From: Halopiger xanaduensis SH-6
Lineage (GTDB): Archaea; Halobacteriota; Halobacteria; Halobacteriales; Natrialbaceae
Direction: 5' to 3'
NCBI RefSeq assembly: GCF_000217715.1
Contig: NC_015666.1
Coordinates: 694,270-758,269, forward strand
DNA: 64,000 nt
Each line of letters starts with the position of its first letter. Position 1 is the first letter of the stretch. Of this stretch, positions 36,407 to 45,271 are shown piece after piece. The position numbers and the translations under genes were made by a program. The notes under the pieces were generated by a model, which had not been told where the DNA came from, made no database searches, and worked only from the letters and a program-made list of their open reading frames with translations.

Positions 36407-38101
36407 ATGTCAGATGACGATACTGAATTCACGGGCTCGAACGACGTCGAGGGAGACGATACGCACGGGTTTTCCACGGACTTCGGCGACACCGAGCTCG
36501 GCGACGACGAGCCCAAACAGGGGTTGTTCGACGACCTGCTGAGCGGCGAACCGATCTTCGAGAACAAGGAGGTCCTTCGACCGTCTTACACGCCCCACGA
36601 ACTCCCGCACCGGAGCGACCAGATCAACAAGATGGCGACGATCCTGGTCGCCGCACTTCGCGGCGAGACGCCGTCGAACATCCTCATCTACGGCAAAACA
36701 GGGACCGGCAAGACCGCCAGCGCGAAGTTCGTCAGCAAGGAACTCGAGAGCACCTCCCAGAAGTACAGCGTCCCCTGCGACGTCGAGTACATCAACTGCG
36801 AGGTGACGGACACGCAGTACCGCGTGCTCGCGCAACTCGCGAACAAGTTCATCGAGAAGAACAAGGAGCGCATCGACGATCGGATCGACTCCCTCGAGGA
36901 TCTTCTCGGGGCCATCGAGGAATACGAAGCGGGGAACGATCCGTCCGCCGATGAATCGGAACTCTTCGACTATCCCGACGAGTTAGCCGACGCACCGGAC
37001 GATCCTAATGTTTCAACTGGAGCGGACAATCCGGATACGCCGAACGAATCTCCAGTTGAAACGGAGGGGTATGAAGACGGTGACACCGCGGGAGATTCCG
37101 GTGCTACGGCCGATGGCGCCGCCGAACCGTCTCACCCCCTCGCGTCGACTCCGTTCGACTCGGTAGCCGAGATCGAAGCGCGGATCGAGTCCCTCGAGGA
37201 GGACAAGGATTCGTTCGAAGACGTTCCGATGACCGGCTGGCCGACCGACCGCGTCTACAACGTCTTCTTCGACGCCGTCGACTACGACGAGCGGGTCGTC
37301 GTCATCATGTTAGACGAGATCGACAAACTCGTCGAGAAGAGCGGCGACGACACGCTCTACAACCTCTCGCGGATGAACTCCGAACTCGAGAACTCCCGGG
37401 TGTCGATCATCGGCATCTCGAACGACCTCAAGTTCACCGACTTCCTCGACCCGCGGGTCAAATCCTCGCTCGGGGAGGAGGAGATCGTCTTTCCGCCGTA
37501 CGACGCGAACCAGTTGCGGGACATCCTCGAGCATCGGTCCGACGTGGCGTTCAAGGGCGGCGCGCTCTCCGAGGACGTGATCCCCCTCTGCGCCGCGTTC
37601 GCCGCCCAGGAGCACGGGGACGCACGACGCGCGCTCGATCTCCTCCGAACGGCGGGCGAGCTCGCCGAGCGCTCCCAGGCCGAGACGATCGTCGAGGAAC
37701 ACGTCCGGCAGGCCCAGGACAAGATCGAACTCGATCGCGTCGTCGAGGTCGTCCGCACCCTCCCGACGCAGTCGAAACTCGTCCTCTTCGCGATCATCCT
37801 GCTCGAGAAGAACGGCGTCCACAGCATCAACACGGGCGAGGTGTTCAACATCTACAAGCGCCTCTGCGAGGAGATCGACGCCGACGTCCTCACCCAGCGG
37901 CGGGTGACGGACCTCATCAGCGAACTCGACATGCTGGGGATCGTCAACGCCGTCGTCGTCTCGAAGGGACGCTACGGCCGCACGAAGGAGATCAGCCTCT
38001 CGGTGCCGCTCGAGGAGACGGAAGCAGTGCTGCTCTCCGACTCCCGGCTTTCCGACATCGACGACATCCAGCCGTTCGTGCAGGCGCGGTTCGAGAACTG
38101 A
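36407..38101 (+). CDS. orc1: Orc1/Cdc6 replication initiator
   Basis: This 564-residue AAA+ initiator binds ORBs and loads the replicative helicase. Walker A GKTGTGKT is at residues 95-102, Walker B VIMLDEIDKL at about 300-308, and the sensor-1/2 regions and a C-terminal winged helix (VLTQRRVTDLISELDMLGIV, about 485-515) follow. An acidic insertion (about 170-255) separates the Walker motifs and carries the origin-box-like DNA at 37011-37070. The ATG at 36407 (MSDDDTEF) is preferred over an upstream GTG at 36392 that overlaps ORB copy 4. Position next to oriC marks it as the cognate initiator. Confidence 0.96.
   Translation: MSDDDTEFTGSNDVEGDDTHGFSTDFGDTELGDDEPKQGLFDDLLSGEPIFENKEVLRPSYTPHELPHRSDQINKMATILVAALRGETPSNILIYGKTGTGKTASAKFVSKELESTSQKYSVPCDVEYINCEVTDTQYRVLAQLANKFIEKNKERIDDRIDSLEDLLGAIEEYEAGNDPSADESELFDYPDELADAPDDPNVSTGADNPDTPNESPVETEGYEDGDTAGDSGATADGAAEPSHPLASTPFDSVAEIEARIESLEEDKDSFEDVPMTGWPTDRVYNVFFDAVDYDERVVVIMLDEIDKLVEKSGDDTLYNLSRMNSELENSRVSIIGISNDLKFTDFLDPRVKSSLGEEEIVFPPYDANQLRDILEHRSDVAFKGGALSEDVIPLCAAFAAQEHGDARRALDLLRTAGELAERSQAETIVEEHVRQAQDKIELDRVVEVVRTLPTQSKLVLFAIILLEKNGVHSINTGEVFNIYKRLCEEIDADVLTQRRVTDLISELDMLGIVNAVVVSKGRYGRTKEISLSVPLEETEAVLLSDSRLSDIDDIQPFVQARFEN
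37011..37070. repeat. origin-box-like inverted pair inside orc1
   Basis: TTTCAACTGG at 37011-37020 faces CCAGTTGAAACGGAGGGGT at 37052-37070. The right half, with one more C and T on its left, is identical over 21 bases to the one inside the DP1 gene and shares 13 bases with ORB copy 1. It encodes VSTG and PVETEG in the disordered insertion of Orc1. Confidence 0.8.
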
Positions 38102-38238
38102 TACTGAACTGATTCTCCGCCCCTTGCACGCGTCGTTTCGAGTCGAACGCCCGCTTCCGTTCGCGAATTCGCACAGCCCGGTTTTCATCGACGCAGCGCC
38201 AGCGAAGGACCGATATACGAGGCGTGGCTTCGTCCGGT

Positions 38239-38706
38239 ATGAACCGACGTACGGTCCTCGCCGCGACCGGGGCGGTCGGCCTCGGCTCGCTCGCCGGCTG
38301 TCTGTCCGACGTGATCGGCTCCCAGGGTCACGACTACGAGCGCGGCACCATCGACGTCACCGTCAACGGCGAGCCGATCGATCTCGAGGCCCCGCGGTTT
38401 CAGGCCGAGAACGCCGACAACTCCTCCATGGATTTTCACCTCCACGAGGGCCACGAACACTGGTACATGGAGGGGGACCGGGTGACGTTCGCGGAAGGGA
38501 TCGATCTCCTCCCCCACTTCGCCTACGAACAGATGGACGGGGCCCACGTCGTCACGATCGACGGGACGGTCTACGACGGACGCGACGACGAGACCGACAT
38601 CGCGTTCACCGTTAACGGCGATGAGGTCGACCCAACCGAAACCGAGATCCACGACGGCGATTCCTTACAACTCGAGGTGACGACGGACGAGGCGAGCGAC
38701 GACTGA
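38239..38706 (+). CDS. predicted Tat/lipoprotein of unknown function
   Basis: This 155-residue exported protein has a twin-arginine start (MNRRTVLAATGAVG) and a lipobox LAGC, so it is a probable lipid-anchored surface protein. The mature part repeats VNGEPIDLEAP and VNGDEVDPTETEI, two related beta units separated by a His/Glu-rich HLHEGHEHWYMEG that could bind metal. GATATACG 25 bases before the ATG supports a leaderless start at 38239. The function is unknown. Confidence 0.82.
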   Translation: MNRRTVLAATGAVGLGSLAGCLSDVIGSQGHDYERGTIDVTVNGEPIDLEAPRFQAENADNSSMDFHLHEGHEHWYMEGDRVTFAEGIDLLPHFAYEQMDGAHVVTIDGTVYDGRDDETDIAFTVNGDEVDPTETEIHDGDSLQLEVTTDEASDD

Positions 38707-38821
38707 CCGGATCTGTCGATCTCTCGAGAGAGCCGCCTGTTTCTCGAGCCGCGATTTCTCGCGCGAGCCGTTCGAGTAGAAGGAGAGTAACCAGGCGCGA
38801 ACGCGAGGGGCCCGACGAGAG

Positions 38822-39775
38822 TTACCGACGAGACCGACCGATCGCGGCCGCAGCGGTCCCGGCAGCGATTCCGGTTCCCGTTCCGATGCCGGCGCTGGCT
38901 CCGACTCCGTCGACGGCAGCCGGTCCGTCCGGGCCGCCGGTGAGCTGCGGCGAGGCGGAGTCCAGTCCCGCGTCCCAGACCGCCGGAGACGGCGCAATTG
39001 TCCCGCTGAACAGCTGATCGAACGCCAGCCGGATGTGGCCGAGCCACGGGATACGGAACGTCGCCTTCCCGGTGACCCACTCCGGCTTGACGACGGTGCT
39101 GACGCTGTTGCCGAACTGGTCGTAGCCGTTGTTGTTGTCGCCCTTCGTGACGAAGCCGTCGTGGGGCGCGGGACAGGTTCGGACCTGTTCGCAGGTTACG
39201 GCGCCGGTGATCTCCTCGTCGGCCTTGGTGTCGACCCAGTTTTCGCCCTCCTCGACCCAGAAGTGCGCGCGGTGTATCACCGGCGTCTCGTACTCGCTGC
39301 CGTCAGGCCGGAAGATGATGACGTCGCCCGGTCGGTTGAACTTCTCGTAGCCGGTCTCCCGCGCCGTTGCGAGGGTGACGACGCCGGTTCCCTCGACGGG
39401 GTCGTCGCCGACGAACCGGTCGGAGTCGGTGATGAAGATCAGGTCGCCCTTCTGCATGTTTGGCACCATACTCTCGCTCTCGACGGCGACCAGCGGCGGC
39501 CAGATGCCGCTGACCGCGAACAGCAGGAGTCCGACGACGGCGACGATGGCGACGCTGCTCACCACGTCCCGTGCGAGGACGACCGTCTCCTCGTCGGTTC
39601 GCAGAAACCAGCGGACGATGCCGTCGTCCTCGATGGTGACGTCGGCGCCGGACTCGTCCCGGCCTGCGGTCGGTGCGTCGGGCGACCGACCGTCCTGGTC
39701 GCTCGAGCCGCGGCGGGGATCGGCGCCGCCGTCGGTTCGCTCGTCGTCGGAACTACCCGGGTCGGGACCGCTCAT
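38822..39775 (-). CDS. sec11: signal peptidase I (S26B type)
   Basis: This 317-residue protein has an acidic N-terminal tail, one membrane helix (about residues 70-92), the catalytic Ser in VESESMVPNM and the His in VIHRAHFWVEEG. A conserved CPAPHDGFVTKGDNN carries acidic active-site residues. It cuts Sec and perhaps Tat signal peptides outside the membrane. The last 60 residues are Ala/Gly-rich and disordered. A close paralog lies at 56615-57412, differing mainly in both tails. Confidence 0.93.
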   Translation of the reverse strand: MSGPDPGSSDDERTDGGADPRRGSSDQDGRSPDAPTAGRDESGADVTIEDDGIVRWFLRTDEETVVLARDVVSSVAIVAVVGLLLFAVSGIWPPLVAVESESMVPNMQKGDLIFITDSDRFVGDDPVEGTGVVTLATARETGYEKFNRPGDVIIFRPDGSEYETPVIHRAHFWVEEGENWVDTKADEEITGAVTCEQVRTCPAPHDGFVTKGDNNNGYDQFGNSVSTVVKPEWVTGKATFRIPWLGHIRLAFDQLFSGTIAPSPAVWDAGLDSASPQLTGGPDGPAAVDGVGASAGIGTGTGIAAGTAAAAIGRSRR

Positions 39776-39964
39776 TGCTCGGGGTTTTGCCGGGGTCAGA
39801 AATCAACCTTCTGCTCGAGTTGGCTCGTTGCGAGTCGATCGTCACCGTCCGCGACTGTGGGCGGTCGTACTGCTGTCGGTGCCGTACTGCGTGTGACTGT
39901 GAGTGACTCGACCGCCGCGGGGCGTTCCGCTATCCTTTTTGTCTCCGTCGCGAATGCGAGGTGT

Positions 39965-41527
39965 GTGCCGCTCGAGGGCCACGCCCGGATCGTCAGCGAA
40001 CTCACCAGTCGCGGCTACAACGCCGAGCGCGAGGCGGTCACGCAACTGGCGGCCGCGGACGATCCCGACGCGGCGCTCGAGCACCTTCTCGACGAAATCC
40101 CCGACGACGCCCTGGTCGTTCGCAGCGAGCACGTCGAGGCGGCGTTGAACGCGGTCTCGAGTTCTGGGTCATCCCCGCCGACCGAATCGGCCGCCGATCG
40201 CGGGGATCCGACCCCCTCCGTTTCAACTGGAACCGACGCACCCGTGTCGGGCGATTCGGCAACCCACGCTCCAGTTGAAACGGAGGGGTCGGAACCTATC
40301 GAGCGGACCGTCGACGCCGACCTCCGCTCCCTCGAGATCGAGGGCGACATGACCGGCCAGAGCACCGGCACGGGCGAGTACGAGGACTTCGTTTCCGTTT
40401 TCCGGGACCGCCTCGAGCGCCTCGGCTCGAAGCTCCGCGGGCGCGTCAACCACCGCCCGGCGTCGGCCATTCAGGACATGCCCGGCGGCAGCGAGGTCGC
40501 GATGGTCGGGCTGGTCAACGACATTCGGTCGACCGCCAGCGGCCACTGGCTGATCGAACTCGAGGACGCCACCGGGACCTTCCCGTGGCTGGTGATGAAG
40601 GATCGCGACTACGTCGATCTGGTCGACGAACTGCTCTGTGACGAGGCGCTGGCGATGGAGGGAACCCTGGCCGACGACTCGGGGATCGCCTTCGTCGACT
40701 CGATGTACTTCCCGGACGTGCCCCGGACCTACGAGCCGTCGACGGCCGACCGCCACGTCCAGGCGGCGCTGATCAGCGACGTCCACGTCGGCAGCGAGGA
40801 GTTCATGGAAGACGCCTGGAACCGCTTCGCCGACTGGCTCCACACCGAGCAGGCCCGGAACGTCGAGTACCTCCTGCTCGCCGGCGACATGGTCGAGGGC
40901 GTCGGCGTCTACCCCGACCAGGACGAGGAACTCGACATCATCGACATCTACGAGCAGTACGAGGCCTTCAGCGAACATCTGAAGAAGGTGCCGGGCGACC
41001 TCGAGATCGTCATGATCCCGGGCAACCACGACGCGGTTCGCCTCGCGGAACCCCAGCCCGGCTTCGACGAGGAACTGCGGGAGATCATGTCGGCCCACGA
41101 TCCGGAGATCGTGAGCAACCCGTCGACGGTGACCGTCGAGGGCGTCTCCGTGCTGATGTACCACGGCGTCTCGCTGGACGAAGTCATCGCGGAACTCCCC
41201 GAGGAGAAAGCCAGCTACGACGACCCGCACAAGGCGATGTACCAACTGCTGAAGAAGCGCCACGTCGCGCCGCAGTTCGGGGGCCACACCCGGCTCGCGC
41301 CCGAGGAGAAGGACTACCTGGTCATCGACGAGGTGCCCGACATCTTCCACACCGGCCACGTCCACAAGCTCGGCTTCGGCAAGTACCACAACGTGCTCGC
41401 GATCAACTCCGGCTGCTGGCAGGCCCAGACCGACTTCCAAAAGAGCGTCAACATCGATCCCGACGCGGGGTACGCGCCGATCGTCGACCTCGACACGCTC
41501 GACGTCACGGTCCAGAAGTTCAGCTGA
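39965..41527 (+). CDS. polB: DNA polymerase II (family D) small subunit DP1
   Basis: This 520-residue proofreading subunit of the archaeal replicative PolD has an N-terminal helical domain (residues 1-60), a disordered linker (about 65-130) and an OB-fold (about 165-250). The Mre11-like phosphoesterase motifs are LISDVHVGS, LLAGDMVEGVG, PGNHDAVR, YHGVS and TGHVHKLG. The GTG start at 39965 gives MPLEGHARIVSELTSRGYNAERE, the usual haloarchaeal N-terminus; a T-rich TATA-like CTTTTTG sits about 27 bases upstream. The linker DNA holds an inverted pair of origin-box-like sequences. It lies 3.5 kb from oriC. Confidence 0.95.
   Translation: MPLEGHARIVSELTSRGYNAEREAVTQLAAADDPDAALEHLLDEIPDDALVVRSEHVEAALNAVSSSGSSPPTESAADRGDPTPSVSTGTDAPVSGDSATHAPVETEGSEPIERTVDADLRSLEIEGDMTGQSTGTGEYEDFVSVFRDRLERLGSKLRGRVNHRPASAIQDMPGGSEVAMVGLVNDIRSTASGHWLIELEDATGTFPWLVMKDRDYVDLVDELLCDEALAMEGTLADDSGIAFVDSMYFPDVPRTYEPSTADRHVQAALISDVHVGSEEFMEDAWNRFADWLHTEQARNVEYLLLAGDMVEGVGVYPDQDEELDIIDIYEQYEAFSEHLKKVPGDLEIVMIPGNHDAVRLAEPQPGFDEELREIMSAHDPEIVSNPSTVTVEGVSVLMYHGVSLDEVIAELPEEKASYDDPHKAMYQLLKKRHVAPQFGGHTRLAPEEKDYLVIDEVPDIFHTGHVHKLGFGKYHNVLAINSGCWQAQTDFQKSVNIDPDAGYAPIVDLDTLDVTVQKFS
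40211..40290. repeat. origin-box-like inverted pair inside DP1
   Basis: ACCCCCTCCGTTTCAACTGG (40211-40230) and CCAGTTGAAACGGAGGGGT (40271-40289) are near-perfect reverse complements 40 bases apart, G-runs outward. The right copy is identical to that in orc1. They encode SVSTG and PVETEG, in the linker before the OB-fold. Confidence 0.85.
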
Positions 41528-41542
41528 TTACTCCTCCTCTTC

Positions 41543-41881
41543 TTACTCCTCGTCCGACGGCCGCAGTTCCGACTCGAACCCGTCCTCGGTGATCGAGACG
41601 GTGATCTTCTCGACCGCGAGCCGGTACCGCTCGCAGTGGTTCCCGTCGCTGCGGATGCGGATCTCGGTCTCGACGAGGCCCGCGTCCTCGAGGCGGTTCA
41701 GCCGCCGGTAGATCGTCACGCGCGAGCCGGGACACCGCTCGGTGAGTTCCTTCGCCGTCGCGGGGTTTTCGATGAGGACCGCGAGGATCTCCTGGGCGTA
41801 GTCGTCCCCCAGCAGCGCGAGCGCCGCGTCGATTTCGAGTCCGTGCTCGTTCTCCCGTCGGCGCTGTTGTCGCTGTGACAT
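41543..41881 (-). CDS. winged-helix transcriptional regulator
   Basis: This 112-residue protein has an ArsR/HTH_20-type winged helix: LALLGDDYAQEILAVLIENP, ATAKELTERCPGSRVTIYRR, LNRLEDAGLVETEIRI. Small haloarchaeal regulators of this type usually act on their own or divergent promoters. It is divergent from the DUF6293 regulator over 96 AT-rich bases holding a palindrome. GAATATACC on its strand about 25 bases before the ATG is a likely TATA box. Confidence 0.9.
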   Translation of the reverse strand: MSQRQQRRRENEHGLEIDAALALLGDDYAQEILAVLIENPATAKELTERCPGSRVTIYRRLNRLEDAGLVETEIRIRSDGNHCERYRLAVEKITVSITEDGFESELRPSDEE

Positions 41882-41938
41882 ATCTACCACTATACGGCGG
41901 GGTATATTCAGATCTATCCTGTTACTACACATACAACC

Positions 41939-41955
41939 GATACTACTATAGTATC
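41939..41955. promoter_or_regulatory. palindrome overlapping the DUF6293-regulator promoter
   Basis: GATACTA-CTA-TAGTATC is a perfect 7-3-7 dyad whose centre (TATAG) also serves as a TATA element 26 bases before the ATG at 41978. A repressor binding here would exclude TBP. Confidence 0.5.
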
Positions 41956-41977
41956 CCTACTAACAATACTATCTACA

Positions 41978-42730
41978 ATGACAGGAGAGACGGAACTCCG
42001 ATCGATCGTCGAGGTCCACATCGCGCCGCTCGGGTTCGAGTTCGATCGGATCAAAGCGCCCGTCCTCGAGTACGACGCCGATATCCTCTACCTGCTCGCC
42101 GACGACGAGGCCGCCGAAGCGTCCTACCACGACCGGCTCGTCGAGGACCTCTCCGACCACGGCATCACCGTCCACACCCGGGAAATCGACTTCGGCGACA
42201 TGTACGACGTGCTCGGGGAGATCACGACGATCGTCGACGACTACCGGGACGATATCGTCCGGGTCAACGTCTCGAGCGGCCCGAAACTGGCCGACATCGG
42301 CGCGGCGCTGGCCTGCATGGCAACCGATGCGAGCGGCTACTACGTCCATCCGAAATCCCGCGCGCACCCGGTCGACGAGACGCCCCGTACCGAGGGGATG
42401 GCGATGGCCGAACAGCTCCCCTCCTACCCCCTCGAGACGCCGTCGACGGATCAGGTCAGGATTCTGAACTACATCGACGGCGCCGATACGGCGGCCTACA
42501 CGCCGAAAAAGAGCGACCTGATCGAGTTCGCCGAGCGGGAGCCCCTCGAGTTCATGACCAAATCCGATCCCGCGAACGAGAAGGCGAAGTTCGCCCTGCT
42601 GAACAACCGGATCGTCGAGCCGCTGCTCGAGGTCGGCTACATCGAGGTCGAGTCCGTCGGCCGAACGAAGCAGGTTTCGCTGACCGAGACGGGGGAGAAC
42701 GCGTTACGGGCGTTTCGGCACAAGCTCTGA
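41978..42730 (+). CDS. HFX_2341-type (DUF6293) regulator, CARF-like domain plus winged helix
   Basis: This 250-residue protein has an N-terminal Rossmann-like domain with RVNVSSGPKLADIGAALACMA, close in form to the nucleotide loop of CARF domains. The C-terminal winged helix includes FALLNNRIVEPLLEVGYIEVESVGRTKQVSLTETG. DUF6293 proteins are haloarchaeal regulators thought to sense a nucleotide ligand. No CRISPR genes are near. It is divergent from the wHTH regulator and probably shares its control region. Confidence 0.88.
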   Translation: MTGETELRSIVEVHIAPLGFEFDRIKAPVLEYDADILYLLADDEAAEASYHDRLVEDLSDHGITVHTREIDFGDMYDVLGEITTIVDDYRDDIVRVNVSSGPKLADIGAALACMATDASGYYVHPKSRAHPVDETPRTEGMAMAEQLPSYPLETPSTDQVRILNYIDGADTAAYTPKKSDLIEFAEREPLEFMTKSDPANEKAKFALLNNRIVEPLLEVGYIEVESVGRTKQVSLTETGENALRAFRHKL

Positions 42731-42759
42731 GTCGCCGGTCACCCGCGGCAGCCGGCTAC

Positions 42760-43374
42760 CTATTCGTCGGCGACCAGCCGCGTCCGGACGTACGCCTCGA
42801 GCTCTTGGCGTGCGGCACGAACCGGGTCGTCCGTGTCGGCGGTCACCCGCTGGTTGCGTGCGCCGTGGACGGTCGTCACGATGAACGCGGCCGCCCGCTC
42901 GGGATCGACGTCGCGGAAGACGCCCTGTTCGATCCCGTCGCGGATGACCTCGGCGGTGAGGCGCCGGTAGAACTCGTCGGCCGCAGCGAACTGCTCCTGA
43001 TAGGTCTCGTCGTGGGGTGCCTGCCCGCGCAGCGCCTCGATTGCGCCCGCGAAATCGAGGTGGTCGTCGTCGAACTCGTCCGGCAGGGCGTACTCGATGA
43101 GCGTCTCGAGGTGCTCCTGCGCGTCGTCGAACTCAGCATCGATCGGCAGGTCCGCCTCGAACTGCTCGAGCAGGTACTCGAGGAAGGCGACGAGGAGCTC
43201 GTCTTTGCTGTCGTAGTGTTGGTAAATCAGCGACTTGCTCTTGGGAAACTCGTCGCCGATACGCTGGATCGTCAGCTCGGAGTAGCCGTGTTTTCGCAGC
43301 GCTTCGTAGGTCGCTTCCATCATCTGTGCGTGCGTGTCGTCGCCTGCGGACGCGAAGAGATCCGTGTCACTCAT
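42760..43374 (-). CDS. TetR/AcrR family regulator
   Basis: This 204-residue protein has an N-terminal TetR HTH (YEALRKHGYSELTIQRIGDE, KSKSLIYQHYDSKDELLVAFLEY) and a helical ligand-binding C-terminus (DPERAAAFIVTTVHGARNQR). These repress efflux or fatty-acid genes; no obvious target gene is adjacent. The promoter region holds a perfect palindrome between a TATATA element and the ATG, so autorepression is likely. Confidence 0.93.
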   Translation of the reverse strand: MSDTDLFASAGDDTHAQMMEATYEALRKHGYSELTIQRIGDEFPKSKSLIYQHYDSKDELLVAFLEYLLEQFEADLPIDAEFDDAQEHLETLIEYALPDEFDDDHLDFAGAIEALRGQAPHDETYQEQFAAADEFYRRLTAEVIRDGIEQGVFRDVDPERAAAFIVTTVHGARNQRVTADTDDPVRAARQELEAYVRTRLVADE

Positions 43375-43376
43375 TA

Positions 43377-43394
43377 TGAATGAATGGTCATTCA
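43377..43394 (-). promoter_or_regulatory. TetR-type operator and promoter
   Basis: TGAATGA-4-TCATTCA is a perfect 18-base dyad ending 3 bases before the TetR ATG. A TATATA (43398-43404) lies just upstream of it on the gene's strand. TGAATGA/TCATTCA is a common TetR/AcrR (QacR-like) half-site. Confidence 0.72.
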
Positions 43395-43445
43395 GGTCGT
43401 ATATAGCTGTCTCGGTTCGGCCGTGCGTCGAGGATACCGCGGTCG

Positions 43446-43883
43446 CTACGGCTCCAGTCGAAACCGAACGGTCCGCGAGCCGTCGAACCGCGGGCCGGTC
43501 CCGCGCCGTTCGAAGCCCAGCTCCTCCGCGGCGTCGACGATCACGTCCGTATCCGGCGGGGCCAGCACCTCGACGGCCATCGACTCGCGCTCGGCGAACC
43601 GGACCGGCTCGGCCAGGAGTCGCTTGCAGGCCTCGGTCGTCCCGTCGAGTTGCGTGACGTGGACGGTATCCTCGCGTGCGTCGAAGCTGATGAACCCAAG
43701 TAGATCTTCCGGATCGGAGCCGTCGTATTGGGAACTCGAGACGTCCGCGTTCGGATCGGTGGTCCCGTCCTCCGCGACGCGGACCGTCCGGTCGTGGACG
43801 AGATTGCGCATCACGTCGGTCGGGGAGTCGGCGATCGACGCGAGCGCGTCGGCGTCGGCCTCGAGGGCGTCCCGTACGTTCAT
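43446..43883 (-). CDS. GNAT-like acetyltransferase family protein
   Basis: This 145-residue protein starts MNVRDALEADADALASIADSP, typical of haloarchaeal GNAT proteins, with LLGFISFDAREDTVHVTQLDGT and AAEELGFERRG (the FExxG end motif). The acetyl-CoA loop is poorly kept (EACKRLLAEPVRFAE), so activity is uncertain. A TTTATGG about 26 bases before the ATG suggests a leaderless start at 43883. Confidence 0.75.
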   Translation of the reverse strand: MNVRDALEADADALASIADSPTDVMRNLVHDRTVRVAEDGTTDPNADVSSSQYDGSDPEDLLGFISFDAREDTVHVTQLDGTTEACKRLLAEPVRFAERESMAVEVLAPPDTDVIVDAAEELGFERRGTGPRFDGSRTVRFRLEP

Positions 43884-44092
43884 TAGCGTGTGGTATTGAT
43901 ACGCACGACCATAAATCCCGCCCGCGAGGACGCGGGTGGCTGTGAGTCGACCGACAGGTCGAGACCGGCGGAGGAGGGGTATCGCCGGTAAAAATGCGGC
44001 CAATGGGACACAGTTATCTGCTCGGTCTGGTAACGACGGTGTATGAGCCACGCCACCGGTACGCGAACACAGGACAATTGCGAGGTGTCGGC

Positions 44093-45271
44093 ATGCGAGT
44101 CGTAGCCAAGTTCGGCGGCACCAGCCTCGGCAGCGGCGAGCGAATCGACCGCGCCGCGGACTCGATCGCCGCCGCCGTCGAGGACGGCCACGAGATCGCC
44201 GTCGTCGCATCGGCGATGGGATCGACGACGGACGACCTGCTCGACGACATCACCTTCGAGACCGACGAAGCCGACCGCGCCCAGATCGTCAGCATGGGCG
44301 AGCGCACGTCCGTGCGGATGCTCAAGGCCGCGCTGGCCTCGCGGGGCATCGACGCGGTCTTCTTGGAGCCCGGCAGCGAGAACTGGCCGGTCATCACCGA
44401 CGAGTACGGCGAGGTCGACGTCGAGGCGACCCAGCAGCGAGCCCGGGAAGTCGCCGCGGAGATGGACGAGGTCGTCCCGGTCATCACCGGCTTCCTCGCC
44501 GAGGGACCGGACGGCTCGATCACGACGCTGGGTCGCGGGGGCAGCGACACCACCGCCGTGATGATGGGCAAGTACATGGACGCCGACGAGGTCGTCATCG
44601 TGACCGACGTCGAGGGCGTCATGACCGGCGACCCGAACGTCGTCGAGGGCGCCCGCAACGTCGGCGAGATTTCGGTCGACGAACTGCGGAACCTCTCGTT
44701 CCGCGGCGCCGAGGTCGTCGCACCCTCCGCGCTGTCGTACAAGGACGGGAAACTCGACGTCCGCGTCGTCCACTACCAGCACGGCGACCTGCTCTCGGGC
44801 GGCACCAGCATCGAGGGCGAGTTCAAGAACCTCGTCGACCTGCGCGAGCGGCCGCTTGCCTGCCTGACCGTCGCCGGCCGGGCGATCCGCAACGAGTCCG
44901 GCGTCTTCAACCACCTCTCGGAGGCGCTGGCCGAGAGCGACGTCAACATCGACGCCGTCGCCAGCGGGATGGACACGGTCACCTTCTACATCGACGAGGC
45001 CGAGGCCGAGCGCGCCGAGAACATCCTCCACCGCGAGGTCATCGCCCGCGACGAACTCTCCTCCGTCACCGTCGACTCGCCGATCGCGGTCGTCCGCGTG
45101 ACCGGCGGCGAACTCCCCAACCAGCCGGGGATCGTCAGCGACATCGTCACGCCGCTGGCCGAGGAGCGAATCCACCTGCAGGACGTCATCACGAGCGCGA
45201 CCAGCGTCGCGCTGTTCGTCGAGTGGGAGGACCGCGAGAAGACCCTCGAGATCACGCAGGAACTCTTCTGA
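44093..45271 (+). CDS. lysC: aspartate kinase
   Basis: This 392-residue enzyme makes aspartyl phosphate, the first step to lysine, threonine and methionine. The start is MRVVAKFGGTSLGSG, followed by the amino-acid kinase loop GRGGSDTTAVMMGKYM and DVEGVMTGDPNVV. Two ACT domains (about residues 260-392; LACLTVAGRAIRNESGVFN, VVRVTGGELPNQPGIVSDI) should bind the feedback inhibitor. ATG 44093 was chosen as it opens the conserved KFGGTS segment. Confidence 0.96.
   Translation: MRVVAKFGGTSLGSGERIDRAADSIAAAVEDGHEIAVVASAMGSTTDDLLDDITFETDEADRAQIVSMGERTSVRMLKAALASRGIDAVFLEPGSENWPVITDEYGEVDVEATQQRAREVAAEMDEVVPVITGFLAEGPDGSITTLGRGGSDTTAVMMGKYMDADEVVIVTDVEGVMTGDPNVVEGARNVGEISVDELRNLSFRGAEVVAPSALSYKDGKLDVRVVHYQHGDLLSGGTSIEGEFKNLVDLRERPLACLTVAGRAIRNESGVFNHLSEALAESDVNIDAVASGMDTVTFYIDEAEAERAENILHREVIARDELSSVTVDSPIAVVRVTGGELPNQPGIVSDIVTPLAEERIHLQDVITSATSVALFVEWEDREKTLEITQELF

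Noticed and set aside
39035-39964. Long N-terminal extension of the DP1 frame
   Set aside because: It runs antisense through the signal peptidase gene and is unlike DP1; GTG 39965 gives the family N-terminus.
43452-43471. CTCCAGTCGAAACCGAACGG resembling an ORB core
   Set aside because: It lacks the G-run and an inverted partner and lies in well-conserved coding sequence, so chance is likely.
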